A stretch of 35,557 nt of DNA, from the NCBI GenBank assembly GCA_945868745.1, contig CAMBMK010000013.1, positions 1-35,557 on the forward strand, written 5' to 3'. A program made the translations under genes and the position numbers. The stretch's first letter is position 1. The number at the start of each line of letters is the position of its first letter. The stretch is from an uncultured Bacteroidales bacterium (GTDB lineage: Bacteria > Bacteroidota > Bacteroidia > Bacteroidales > UBA932). Below the pieces are notes generated by a model. That model did not search any database. It was not told the DNA's origin and was given only the letters and a program-made list of their open reading frames with translations. This document shows positions 23,757-30,991 of this stretch, one piece after another.

Positions 23757-26756
23757 TTAGAACACGATTTCGACACCGCCGACTATCTGCCGGGAGTTAG
23801 GATACATACCGCTTGTGGCGTTGGAGTAGCCGACCTCAGGGTCATAGCCCTCGAAGCCGGTGATGGTAAAGAGGTTACGTCCTGTGACATAGAACTTCAC
23901 AGAAGACAGGGCCCTGGTAGGCTCGAGGAGCTTCTTCGGAAGCGAATAGCTTACGGAGAGGTTCTTCAGACGGCAGAATGCTGCGTTGGAGTAACGTGCA
24001 GTGTCGTGATAGAACGGAGTACCGTATTTAGGGATGTCCGTTTCCTGGCCAGGCTCGGTCCAGATGTCAAGCATCTTTGTCTCGAAGTTGCTGTTGAACA
24101 GGAGGTTCTGCGGATTCATGGTGTAGTAGCGCTCGTTGAGGAAGATCCAGCGGTCGCCGATGAAGGAGAAGTCGGCCTGTACGCCGAGACCCTTCCATGA
24201 GAAGTTGGTGGAGAAACCGCCGGACCATTCGGCGTTGGTGTCCTTGCCGCAGAACTGCATGAGGTCGTCGCTGTAGGTCTTGGTGAGGTTGCCGTTGCGG
24301 TCATACCACATCGGGGAACCGTCCTCCGGATCCACGCCCGCACGCACTGCTGCATAAACGAGGGATGAAGAATAGCCCACCTGATATTTCAGGCCGTAGT
24401 CAGGGAACGAGAGTTCGTCAAGATTCTGATAGAGCTTGGTGATCATGTTGCGGTTGTAGTTGACATTGGCGGTGAGCCCCCAGTAGATGTCCCTTGTGTG
24501 GATGAGGTCGAAGTTGAGCTCGATGTCGATACCGCGGTTGACCATTGAGGCCACGTTGCCCCAACCGCTTGAATGTCCGGTGGTACCGGAGTAAGGAAGC
24601 TCCATGAGGAGGTCGCTGGATGCCTTGTTGTAGAACTCGAATCCGAATGACAGGCGGTCAAACACGCGGCCGGAAAGCCTTGCGTTGAGGGTAGCCACCG
24701 TCTCCCAGGTAAGGTCGGCGTTAGGCACCTGTGCGATCGCCCAGCCGGCGTTGCCGTTGTATTTAGGACCGGAGCCCACGAGACCGAGGGATGCGTACCA
24801 CTCGGAGAGGCCGGAGTTACCGGTCGTACCGTAGCTGACGTTGACATTGAGTTCATCGAGCCAGCTGACTGTCCTGAGGAACTCTTCCTGCTTTACCTTC
24901 CACATACCTCCGATTGAGTAGAATGTGGCGTAGCGGTGGTTCTTTCCGAAGAGAGACGAACCGTCGGTACGGATTGAAGCATCCACGAAGTATTTGTTGG
25001 AGAACTCGTAGTTGAAGTTGAGGAAGAATGAGTTGAACGAGCTTTCAACAGTGCCTCCGCCCCAGCTGACGACGTCGGTAGTGGAACCGATGTTGACGAT
25101 ACGGTCGTCGGTGAGGCCGGTACCCGTGAAGCTGAATGTCTTCTCCTTCTTTACATAGGACTCGTGTCCGGCAAGGACCGTGAAGAAATGGCGCTGCTCG
25201 ATGTCGGTCTTGTACTCGACGGTGTTGGTCGAAGACAGCTGACTGTAGCGCTGGAATGCCTGCGCGTTGCTTCCCCTTCCCGCATACGGGGTATATGAAG
25301 GATAGTGGAGGGACTCGTTGGTGTAGTCGAAGCCGTCCACAGCCTGCTGGAGGCGGATTGTGAGGCCCTTGAACGGAGTGAACACAAAGTAGGTCTGGCC
25401 CATGAGGTTGATGGCCTCGCGGTCGTTGGTGTTCTTCTTGTAGTACTCGTTGAGGTCGATCATGTTGTCCCAAGGATACACCTGATAGATGTCACCGTAG
25501 GAGAATGTACCGTCTTCGTTCTGCACAAGGGAGTACGGAGTATAGTAAGGAATACCGGTAACTGCCTGGAGGATAGGAGACTGGGTGTACCAACCGGTGG
25601 TGATGGTCTGGTACTTGGTGTAGGCAAGGGAGAGGTTGACTCCAAACCTGAACCACTTGGCGAGGTTCATATCCATATTGGCCCTGATGGTGTAGCGGTC
25701 GGAGCCGGAGTTTGCCTTGGAGGTACCTTCCTCGCTGGAGTAGCCCAATGACACATAGTAGTTGGTCTTTTCGGTCGAACCCCTGAAGGAGACGTCACCC
25801 TGCACAATCGGGGCTGCGTCGTCGAAGAGGTAGGATGTCCAGTCGAAGTCGATGTTGTTGCCGAGGATGAAGTTCTTCTTGGCCTGGAATGCCGGGTCAG
25901 TTGCGAGCTCCGGAACGCAAATCTGCTCAAACTCGAGGAGCTGCTTTGAGTTCATCATATCCATATTGTAGTTGGTAAGCATCGACACACCGGCCTGTAC
26001 CCTCGCGGAAACGGTCGGCTTCTCGCCCTTCTTACCCTTCTTGGTGGTGACCACGATGACTCCGTTGGCCGCACGCGAACCGTAGATGGCGGTAGAGGAT
26101 GCGTCCTTGAGAACGGAAATGGTCTCGATATCCTGAGGGTTCATGCTCGAGAACACGTCGGAGCTTGCAGGCACACCGTCGAGGATATAGAGAGGGGTGT
26201 TGCTGAGGTTGAGGGATGACACACCGCGGAGCCTCATGCTTACGGAGCTCTGCGGTTCACCGGAGGTGTTGAAAATCTGGAGACCCGCAACCTTTCCCTG
26301 AAGGGCGTCACCGATGTTGGATGACGGGCTTGCGGCGATTTCGCTTGATGACACCGTGGTCACTGAACCGACAATGTTGCCGATCTTCTGTCCGGTACCG
26401 TATCCGATGACGACGATCTCGTCGAGATACTCCGTATCGGACTGAAGCGTCACATAGACTGTTGTCCTGCCCTCGAGCTTCTCGGTAACGGTCTTGTAGC
26501 CGAGAATCATGAACTGGAGGGTCGCATTTTTGTCGGCCGTCAGCGTGAACGATCCGTCTGCGTCAGTGGATGTACCCTTTGTGGTACCTTCTATGACGAC
26601 CGTAACACCTGGTATCGGTCCTCCGCCTGCCCCGTCGGTAACAATACCTGTCACCTTGATATTCTGTGCGGCTGCCGTGATGAATGTCACAGCCGAAAGA
26701 ATGACGGCGATGGCGGACTTGGAGATGAATCTGAAATGTTCCATCATAAAATCCAT
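23757..26756 (-). CDS. SusC/RagA family TonB-dependent outer-membrane transporter
   Basis: This is the outer-membrane channel that imports the substrate using TonB energy. The 999-residue protein has a signal peptide (about 1-30), a carboxypeptidase-D-like regulatory domain (34-110, with VTGIVTDGAGGGPIPGVTV), a TonB-box-like DEIVVIGYGTG (112-122), a plug with LQGKVAGLQIFNTSG and LYILDGVP, and a barrel ending QIVGGVEIVF. There is no STN domain, so direct signalling to an anti-sigma factor is not expected. Transcription is more likely controlled by another regulator. It lies 90 bases after the subtilisin-like protease and 13 bases before susD. Confidence 0.97.
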   Translation of the reverse strand: MDFMMEHFRFISKSAIAVILSAVTFITAAAQNIKVTGIVTDGAGGGPIPGVTVVIEGTTKGTSTDADGSFTLTADKNATLQFMILGYKTVTEKLEGRTTVYVTLQSDTEYLDEIVVIGYGTGQKIGNIVGSVTTVSSSEIAASPSSNIGDALQGKVAGLQIFNTSGEPQSSVSMRLRGVSSLNLSNTPLYILDGVPASSDVFSSMNPQDIETISVLKDASSTAIYGSRAANGVIVVTTKKGKKGEKPTVSARVQAGVSMLTNYNMDMMNSKQLLEFEQICVPELATDPAFQAKKNFILGNNIDFDWTSYLFDDAAPIVQGDVSFRGSTEKTNYYVSLGYSSEEGTSKANSGSDRYTIRANMDMNLAKWFRFGVNLSLAYTKYQTITTGWYTQSPILQAVTGIPYYTPYSLVQNEDGTFSYGDIYQVYPWDNMIDLNEYYKKNTNDREAINLMGQTYFVFTPFKGLTIRLQQAVDGFDYTNESLHYPSYTPYAGRGSNAQAFQRYSQLSSTNTVEYKTDIEQRHFFTVLAGHESYVKKEKTFSFTGTGLTDDRIVNIGSTTDVVSWGGGTVESSFNSFFLNFNYEFSNKYFVDASIRTDGSSLFGKNHRYATFYSIGGMWKVKQEEFLRTVSWLDELNVNVSYGTTGNSGLSEWYASLGLVGSGPKYNGNAGWAIAQVPNADLTWETVATLNARLSGRVFDRLSFGFEFYNKASSDLLMELPYSGTTGHSSGWGNVASMVNRGIDIELNFDLIHTRDIYWGLTANVNYNRNMITKLYQNLDELSFPDYGLKYQVGYSSSLVYAAVRAGVDPEDGSPMWYDRNGNLTKTYSDDLMQFCGKDTNAEWSGGFSTNFSWKGLGVQADFSFIGDRWIFLNERYYTMNPQNLLFNSNFETKMLDIWTEPGQETDIPKYGTPFYHDTARYSNAAFCRLKNLSVSYSLPKKLLEPTRALSSVKFYVTGRNLFTITGFEGYDPEVGYSNATSGMYPNSRQIVGGVEIVF

Positions 26757-26806
26757 TGATAATGAAGTTGATAATTAGTATAGTTATTGACTTTTGTCCT
26801 GAGTTG

Positions 26807-26843
26807 GGCGCAGTCCGGCCCGGCGTGGCTGTCAGCCTGCGCC
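26807..26843 (-). other. Hairpin between the S8 protease and susC
   Basis: On the minus strand GGCGCAG pairs with CTGCGCC (7 bp), with a smaller GGCT/AGCC hairpin inside. It starts three bases after the protease stop codon and has no U run, so it is not a standard terminator. It could shield the upstream message from decay or set different levels of protease and transporter. This is the only sizeable gap in the operon. Confidence 0.4.
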
Positions 26844-26846
26844 GTA

Positions 26847-28730
26847 TTACAGCCAGCCACCGTTGGAAGAAGTGACTGCACGGCAGATTACCGATACAGT
26901 CTTTGTGACAGGAAGGCCCTCGGAGTCGGCGGTGATGACCATCTTGCCGGAGCCGACCTTTGTACATTCGAGGACGACCTTGCCGTCAGTCACGGAAAGC
27001 TCCCCGGAGATGCCGAGCGAGGCCCTGGATGCCTCATCCATTGTCACGGAATAGCTTTTGAGGACATGTGCGGGGTCGCCCGCCGCCTCTGCCACATCGA
27101 AGGTCTGCCTGCCGAGTGACAGCTGCACGCTCGGGGTACCTTCAATCTGCATGAGAAGTTTCCACGCATCGACCGCTCCGGTGCCCATCTTGCCGGCATA
27201 ATCGGCAAGATTCATGGTCTTGGAAGCATCAAGAGGCTTTGTGCCGGTGCAATACCGGTCGATGTCATTGACCGAGGTCAGGAGCATAGAGATGAACTCC
27301 TCCCTTGTGAATTTAAGTCCAAGCTGAGTAGCGTAGGATAATCCCAGGGCAGCAACGCCGCTTACGTGCGGAGCCGCCATAGATGTGCCTTCAAGCCAGC
27401 CGTAGCCCGCGCCGTCGGAGGTTGGCACGGTCGAAAGGACCTGGCAGAAGGTATTGTGCTGGGGTCTTGCGGCATAGAAGTCGCCTCCGGGAGCCGAGAT
27501 GTTGCATCCCGGGCCGAAATTGGTGTATCCGGAAGGCTGGAATCCGGGGCCGAAGGCGGTCACTCCGACCACATCCTTCAATGCTCCGGGGAAGCCGGCT
27601 GCCGGCTTGCTGTCGTTGCCGGCGGACACTATCATGATGTTGCCGTCGAGGACCTTGCTGTTGTTGTGGGCCTTGTCGAGAAAATACTGGATGGCGTTGT
27701 ATTCCGCAGCGCACTGCTTGCGGTAGTCGGCCTCGTCGGTGAAAGTACCTGCCTCATAGCCGAATGAGCACTGGGCAATCGAGGCGCCGTTGTCGGCGGC
27801 ATATTTGAATGCACGCGCCATCACCGAGCTGGTGGACTGCCTTGAGGAGAATATCTGGCATGACATTATCCTCACTCCGTCACCCTTTCCGGTACCTCCG
27901 GCGACCGAGCTTACGCCGATGCCGTTGTTGTTGACCGCAGCCACCGTTCCGGCCACATGGGTACCGTGGGACTGGTCGGCGTTCCAGCTGAGGGCGCCGT
28001 TGTCGTTGAAATTGAAGCCGTAGATGTCGTCGATGAATCCGTTGCCGTCGTCATCCACGCCTTCCTGCCCGCCGAGCTCCGCCTCATTCACCCACATATT
28101 GGCCGCAAGGTCTGGATGGGAATACATCACACCGTAGTCCAGGACGGCCACGACTATGGAAGGGTCGCCCGCGGCAAGAGCCCAGGCATCCTTCACGGCA
28201 ATGTCCGCACCCTCCACTGCGGAGGTGCAATGGGTCTTGTCGCCGCTGTTGACCATATGCCACTGCTCCGGGAGCATAGGGTCGTCAAACACTGCCCCGT
28301 CGGCCTTTACAGGCACTGAAGGGGCGTGCAGGGCGGCGTGGGAAGGTGCAGCGGCAAGGATCTTGTCGTACTGCACGCGGGTCACGTCGGTCCTGGCGGC
28401 AAACTCGCGCGCCATCACGTCCACCGGGATTTCCTCGGAGAAACGTGCTATGTACCAACGACCCATCCCGTCTTCGGCCCCAGGGAACAGCTGTTCCAAC
28501 ACAACATTTTCAGGAATGGTCAAAGACGGGATGACACCGGCAAACTCAACAAGAAGAGTACCTTCAGCCGAAGCACTCTTTGTGTTGATGATTTTTTGCT
28601 CTTCATTCTTTATGATTTCCTCGTAGGTGCTTACCCCACCCAAGTCGGATCTGGAGCACCCCGGGAATGCTGCAAGAGCAACGCAGCATACAGTCCATAA
28701 ACTGATTGTATATCTTTTTAAGGTTGGCAT
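26847..28730 (-). CDS. Subtilisin-like (S8) serine protease lipoprotein, first gene of the SusCD operon
   Basis: The 627-residue protein has a lipobox at Cys25 (AFPGC). A propeptide-like region spans about 55-125. The catalytic triad is complete: Asp198 in VVAVLDYG, His255 in SHGTHVAGT and Ser450 in LEGTSMAAPHVSG, with oxyanion Asn372 in VSAGND. DDDGNGFIDDIYGFNF is typical of Bacteroidota secreted subtilases. A C-terminal Ig-like domain follows (about 535-615). It is the first gene of the operon and probably acts on the cell surface, cutting protein so that SusCD can import fragments. The substrate is unknown. Confidence 0.95.
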   Translation of the reverse strand: MPTLKRYTISLWTVCCVALAAFPGCSRSDLGGVSTYEEIIKNEEQKIINTKSASAEGTLLVEFAGVIPSLTIPENVVLEQLFPGAEDGMGRWYIARFSEEIPVDVMAREFAARTDVTRVQYDKILAAAPSHAALHAPSVPVKADGAVFDDPMLPEQWHMVNSGDKTHCTSAVEGADIAVKDAWALAAGDPSIVVAVLDYGVMYSHPDLAANMWVNEAELGGQEGVDDDGNGFIDDIYGFNFNDNGALSWNADQSHGTHVAGTVAAVNNNGIGVSSVAGGTGKGDGVRIMSCQIFSSRQSTSSVMARAFKYAADNGASIAQCSFGYEAGTFTDEADYRKQCAAEYNAIQYFLDKAHNNSKVLDGNIMIVSAGNDSKPAAGFPGALKDVVGVTAFGPGFQPSGYTNFGPGCNISAPGGDFYAARPQHNTFCQVLSTVPTSDGAGYGWLEGTSMAAPHVSGVAALGLSYATQLGLKFTREEFISMLLTSVNDIDRYCTGTKPLDASKTMNLADYAGKMGTGAVDAWKLLMQIEGTPSVQLSLGRQTFDVAEAAGDPAHVLKSYSVTMDEASRASLGISGELSVTDGKVVLECTKVGSGKMVITADSEGLPVTKTVSVICRAVTSSNGGWL

Positions 28731-28749
28731 ACATTTGTAAATTAGCGGT

Positions 28750-28757
28750 GCAAGATA
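28750..28757 (-). promoter_or_regulatory. Candidate promoter box for the protease/SusCD operon
   Basis: TATCTTGC on the minus strand resembles the usual TATCTTTGC with one T missing, about 20 bases before the protease ATG. No good -33 element sits at the normal distance, which would fit a weak promoter that needs an activator. Confidence 0.35.
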
Positions 28758-28786
28758 GTGATTATTTTCTAAAACAATATCAAGTT

Positions 28787-28799
28787 TGTGACATTTTTT
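28787..28799. promoter_or_regulatory. Candidate regulator site upstream of the protease operon
   Basis: TGTGACATTTTTT matches the direct-repeat motif TATGACATATTTT upstream of araC at 11 of 13 positions. It lies about 30 bases upstream of the -7-like box, where an activator touching RNA polymerase would sit. The region is AT-rich, so chance similarity is possible. Confidence 0.3.
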
Positions 28800-28831
28800 A
28801 TGTTAAAAGCAATAAATTGGTCTTTTTTTGA

Positions 28832-28862
28832 ATCATTTTATAGGTTTTTGTTATAAAACGAT
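28832..28862. repeat. Inverted repeat in the protease operon upstream region
   Basis: ATCATTTTATA (28832-28842) and TATAAAACGAT (28852-28862) are 11-base arms with one difference and a 9-base spacer. On the minus strand all 11 positions can pair. No T run follows. It could be an operator or part of the araC 3' end. Confidence 0.45.
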
Positions 28863-28863
28863 T

Positions 28864-28884
28864 GAAAACAGCAACACCGTTTTC
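28864..28884 (-). terminator. Weak terminator-like hairpin after araC
   Basis: GAAAAC (28864-28869) pairs with GTTTTC (28879-28884). On the minus strand it lies about 20 bases after the araC stop and is followed by AATCGTTTT, a poor U run. It may end araC transcription only in part, leaving read-through into the protease operon possible. Confidence 0.35.
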
Positions 28885-28905
28885 AGTGGATATTGTCGGA
28901 ATCAT

Positions 28906-29775
28906 TCAATCACTGCTTCCCATCCGCTGCCTGGCAACCGCTTCCCTGTACTCCCCCGGAGACATCCCGGTATAATGGCGGAAGTATCTTCCGAAAAATG
29001 AAGGGTTGGGAAATCCCATCCTGTATCCTACCTCCTTGATGCTCATGGCCGGATCCGAAAGCAGGTTCTTGGATGCCGCGATTACCACGTCGATTATCCA
29101 TTCTATGGCCGTGTGGCCCGTCCTTGCCTTTATGACCGCGGAGAAATACCTGGTGCTCAGGCTCTGCAATCCGGCATAGAAGACCACATCATGATGGGCA
29201 TAGATATATTTCTGGAGGGAAAACAGGAATTTGAGCACGATCTGGTCTTCCCTTGAGGACGGCTTGATCCTGTTTTCCTCGTGGCGGGAGAATGCAAGGG
29301 CAATCTGGAAACACAGGGCCTTTCCTATATGATTGCAGATCTGGCGCTGGATTCCGGAATGCTCCATGGCGTCTTTCCTGAGGAACAGTTCACACAACTC
29401 CTCTATGTCTTTCATCTCCTCATCCGTCAGGGAGATGCACGGATGGGCAAGGGTATAGGACCTCATCACCCTGTCCACCTTCAGCAGGGAGGAAGCCATC
29501 GAAAGGATATAGGTCATATCGGCAATGCCGGCATATCCTTCAAGGTCTTCGCCGGTTTCCTTGATGTAAAGCTGGTTGTTGGAGGAATACAGGTAGATGT
29601 CACCTCTCTTTATATTGTAGAACCTTTCCCTGTCGGCAAATTCCATCTGCCCGGCAGTGCACAGGAAAAAGCCGCTCCTGCTCTGGACCACAAACTGGCC
29701 GGCGGCCCTGAAGTCTCCGTATCTGATGTGCCGGAGCCCGTATTCCGGCAGGTTTTCAAAGTCAATAATGTCCAT
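28906..29775 (-). CDS. AraC-family transcriptional regulator
   Basis: The 289-residue protein has an N-terminal sensing domain with a cupin-like region (RSGFFLCTAGQMEFADRERFYNIKRGDIYLYSS) and a C-terminal double helix-turn-helix. The latter is marked by SLSTRYFSAVIKARTG and MSIKEVGYRMGFPNPSFFGRYFRHYTGMSPGEYR residues near the end, the AraC signature. I chose the ATG at 29775 (MDIIDFENLPEYGLRH), which gives a typical start. An ATG at 29808 and a GTG at 29817 are alternatives. It stands between the protease/SusCD operon and a divergent efflux operon, and may control one or both. The inducer is unknown. Confidence 0.92.
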   Translation of the reverse strand: MDIIDFENLPEYGLRHIRYGDFRAAGQFVVQSRSGFFLCTAGQMEFADRERFYNIKRGDIYLYSSNNQLYIKETGEDLEGYAGIADMTYILSMASSLLKVDRVMRSYTLAHPCISLTDEEMKDIEELCELFLRKDAMEHSGIQRQICNHIGKALCFQIALAFSRHEENRIKPSSREDQIVLKFLFSLQKYIYAHHDVVFYAGLQSLSTRYFSAVIKARTGHTAIEWIIDVVIAASKNLLSDPAMSIKEVGYRMGFPNPSFFGRYFRHYTGMSPGEYREAVARQRMGSSD

Positions 29776-29800
29776 TTTCGTTTGCGTTTCACGGGGCAAA

Positions 29801-29845
29801 TATGACATATTTTTCACAAATCTTTAGCAATTTATGACATATTTT
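29801..29845. promoter_or_regulatory. 13-base direct repeats, candidate AraC-type operator
   Basis: TATGACATATTTT occurs exactly at 29801-29813 and 29833-29845, 32 bases apart (about three helical turns), each preceded by GCAA. A partial third copy (ACATATT at 29859-29865) follows 22 bases further, about two turns. AraC-family proteins bind direct repeats on one face of the helix. The site lies between araC and the efflux operon and suggests autoregulation or control of the pump. Confidence 0.55.
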
Positions 29846-29913
29846 AACGATATACAGTACATATTGAACATTTTTCCGATTATTTTGGACTTTCCGTTCA
29901 GGCACATCCGGAA

Positions 29914-29921
29914 TACCTTTG
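29914..29921 (+). promoter_or_regulatory. -7 box for the RND efflux operon
   Basis: TACCTTTG fits TAnnTTTG exactly and lies 29 bases before the adaptor ATG. The nearest upstream TTTG (29884-29887) is 26 bases away, further than usual, so a helper protein may be needed. Confidence 0.5.
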
Positions 29922-29950
29922 CATCCGTTATAATACCAGAAAGAAAAAAT

Positions 29951-30991
29951 ATGAAACCGTCAAAAATTGTTGCTCTGATTGCAGTATGTGCATTGTTCCC
30001 TTCCTGCTCGGGAAGCGGGAGCAGACTTGCAGAGAAGTACAGGAATGCCAGAAGGGACACCGTCACGGTGGGTGTCGTGCGTCTTGAAAAGACCCCAAAC
30101 GTGGAGACAGCAGGTTATGTGGGCACGGTGCAGCCGTCGCAGAACGCCATAGTATCCGCACAGTATCCCGGTACCGTTGTAGAACTTGACATAAAGAAAG
30201 GCCAGCGCGTGAGAAAAGGACAGACAATCGCCGTCATCAGCTCGGAGACCGTCAATTCCGCATATGAAATAGCCCGTGCCAAGCTCGACCAGGCCAGGGA
30301 CGGCTATGACAGGATGATGGAGGTCTATGGGAAGGGCGGTGCCTCCGAGGTCAAAAAAGTGGAGATCACAACCCTTCTCCGCCAGGCGGAAGCGGCTGAA
30401 AAGGCTGCGGCAAGGGCTGTCATGGACTGTACGGTAAAGGCTCCGTATGACGGGGTGGTGGACGAGGTGTTCATCGAAAAGGGCGTCGAGGCCGGTGCCC
30501 TTGCCCCGATTGCAAGGATAATGAATGTAGCGAGCGTGGAAATCCGTTTCCCGGTACCGGAAAATGAGATTGCAGGCATCAGCCCCGGACAGGCCGTTTC
30601 GGTCGAAATCCCGGCGCTGAAAAGGACCGTTGAGGGAGCCGTCACTGTCAGGGGCACTTCCGCATCAGTGCTTTCGCATTCGTATGAATGCACCTGCCTG
30701 CCTTCATCGGGCGCGGAAGGACTTCTCCCGGGGATGGTGTGCAAGGTACGCATTGCACAAGAGTCTGAAGGACGCATAGTTGTGCCTGTCCAGTCAGTAT
30801 GTACCGACATGGACGGCAGGTATGTGTGGTGCGTGAGCGGAGGAAAGGCCGAAAAAAGATATGTAACCGTGGACGGTTACAGCGGAAAAGGCGTAATCGT
30901 GGCCGAGGGACTTGAGGACGGCTGTCTTCTCATTGTGGAAGGTGCGTCCAAAGTGTCCGGAGGCATGGCTGTCAAAACTGTCGGAAGATGA
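29951..30991 (+). CDS. RND efflux periplasmic adaptor lipoprotein (HlyD/MFP family)
   Basis: The adaptor links the inner-membrane pump to the outer-membrane channel. The 346-residue protein starts MKPSKIVALIAVCALFPSC, a lipoprotein signal with Cys19. The residues after it (SGSGSR) lack the acidic run seen in the surface lipoproteins of this window, as expected for a protein facing the periplasm. The lipoyl-like half-motifs are PGTVVELDIKKGQRVRKGQ and CTVKAPYDGVVDEVFIEKG, separated by a short helical hairpin. The ATG at 29951 gives the signal peptide; upstream in-frame sequence to 29834 is intergenic. The stop overlaps the pump start by four bases. Confidence 0.94.
   Translation: MKPSKIVALIAVCALFPSCSGSGSRLAEKYRNARRDTVTVGVVRLEKTPNVETAGYVGTVQPSQNAIVSAQYPGTVVELDIKKGQRVRKGQTIAVISSETVNSAYEIARAKLDQARDGYDRMMEVYGKGGASEVKKVEITTLLRQAEAAEKAAARAVMDCTVKAPYDGVVDEVFIEKGVEAGALAPIARIMNVASVEIRFPVPENEIAGISPGQAVSVEIPALKRTVEGAVTVRGTSASVLSHSYECTCLPSSGAEGLLPGMVCKVRIAQESEGRIVVPVQSVCTDMDGRYVWCVSGGKAEKRYVTVDGYSGKGVIVAEGLEDGCLLIVEGASKVSGGMAVKTVGR

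Noticed and set aside
23757..26756. Control of susC by an ECF sigma/anti-sigma pair.
   Set aside because: The transporter lacks the N-terminal STN domain, and no sigma or anti-sigma gene is nearby.
10404..28730. A classical polysaccharide utilisation locus.
   Set aside because: A SusC/SusD pair is present, but no glycoside hydrolase, lyase, esterase or sulfatase motif was found. The recognisable enzymes are proteases.
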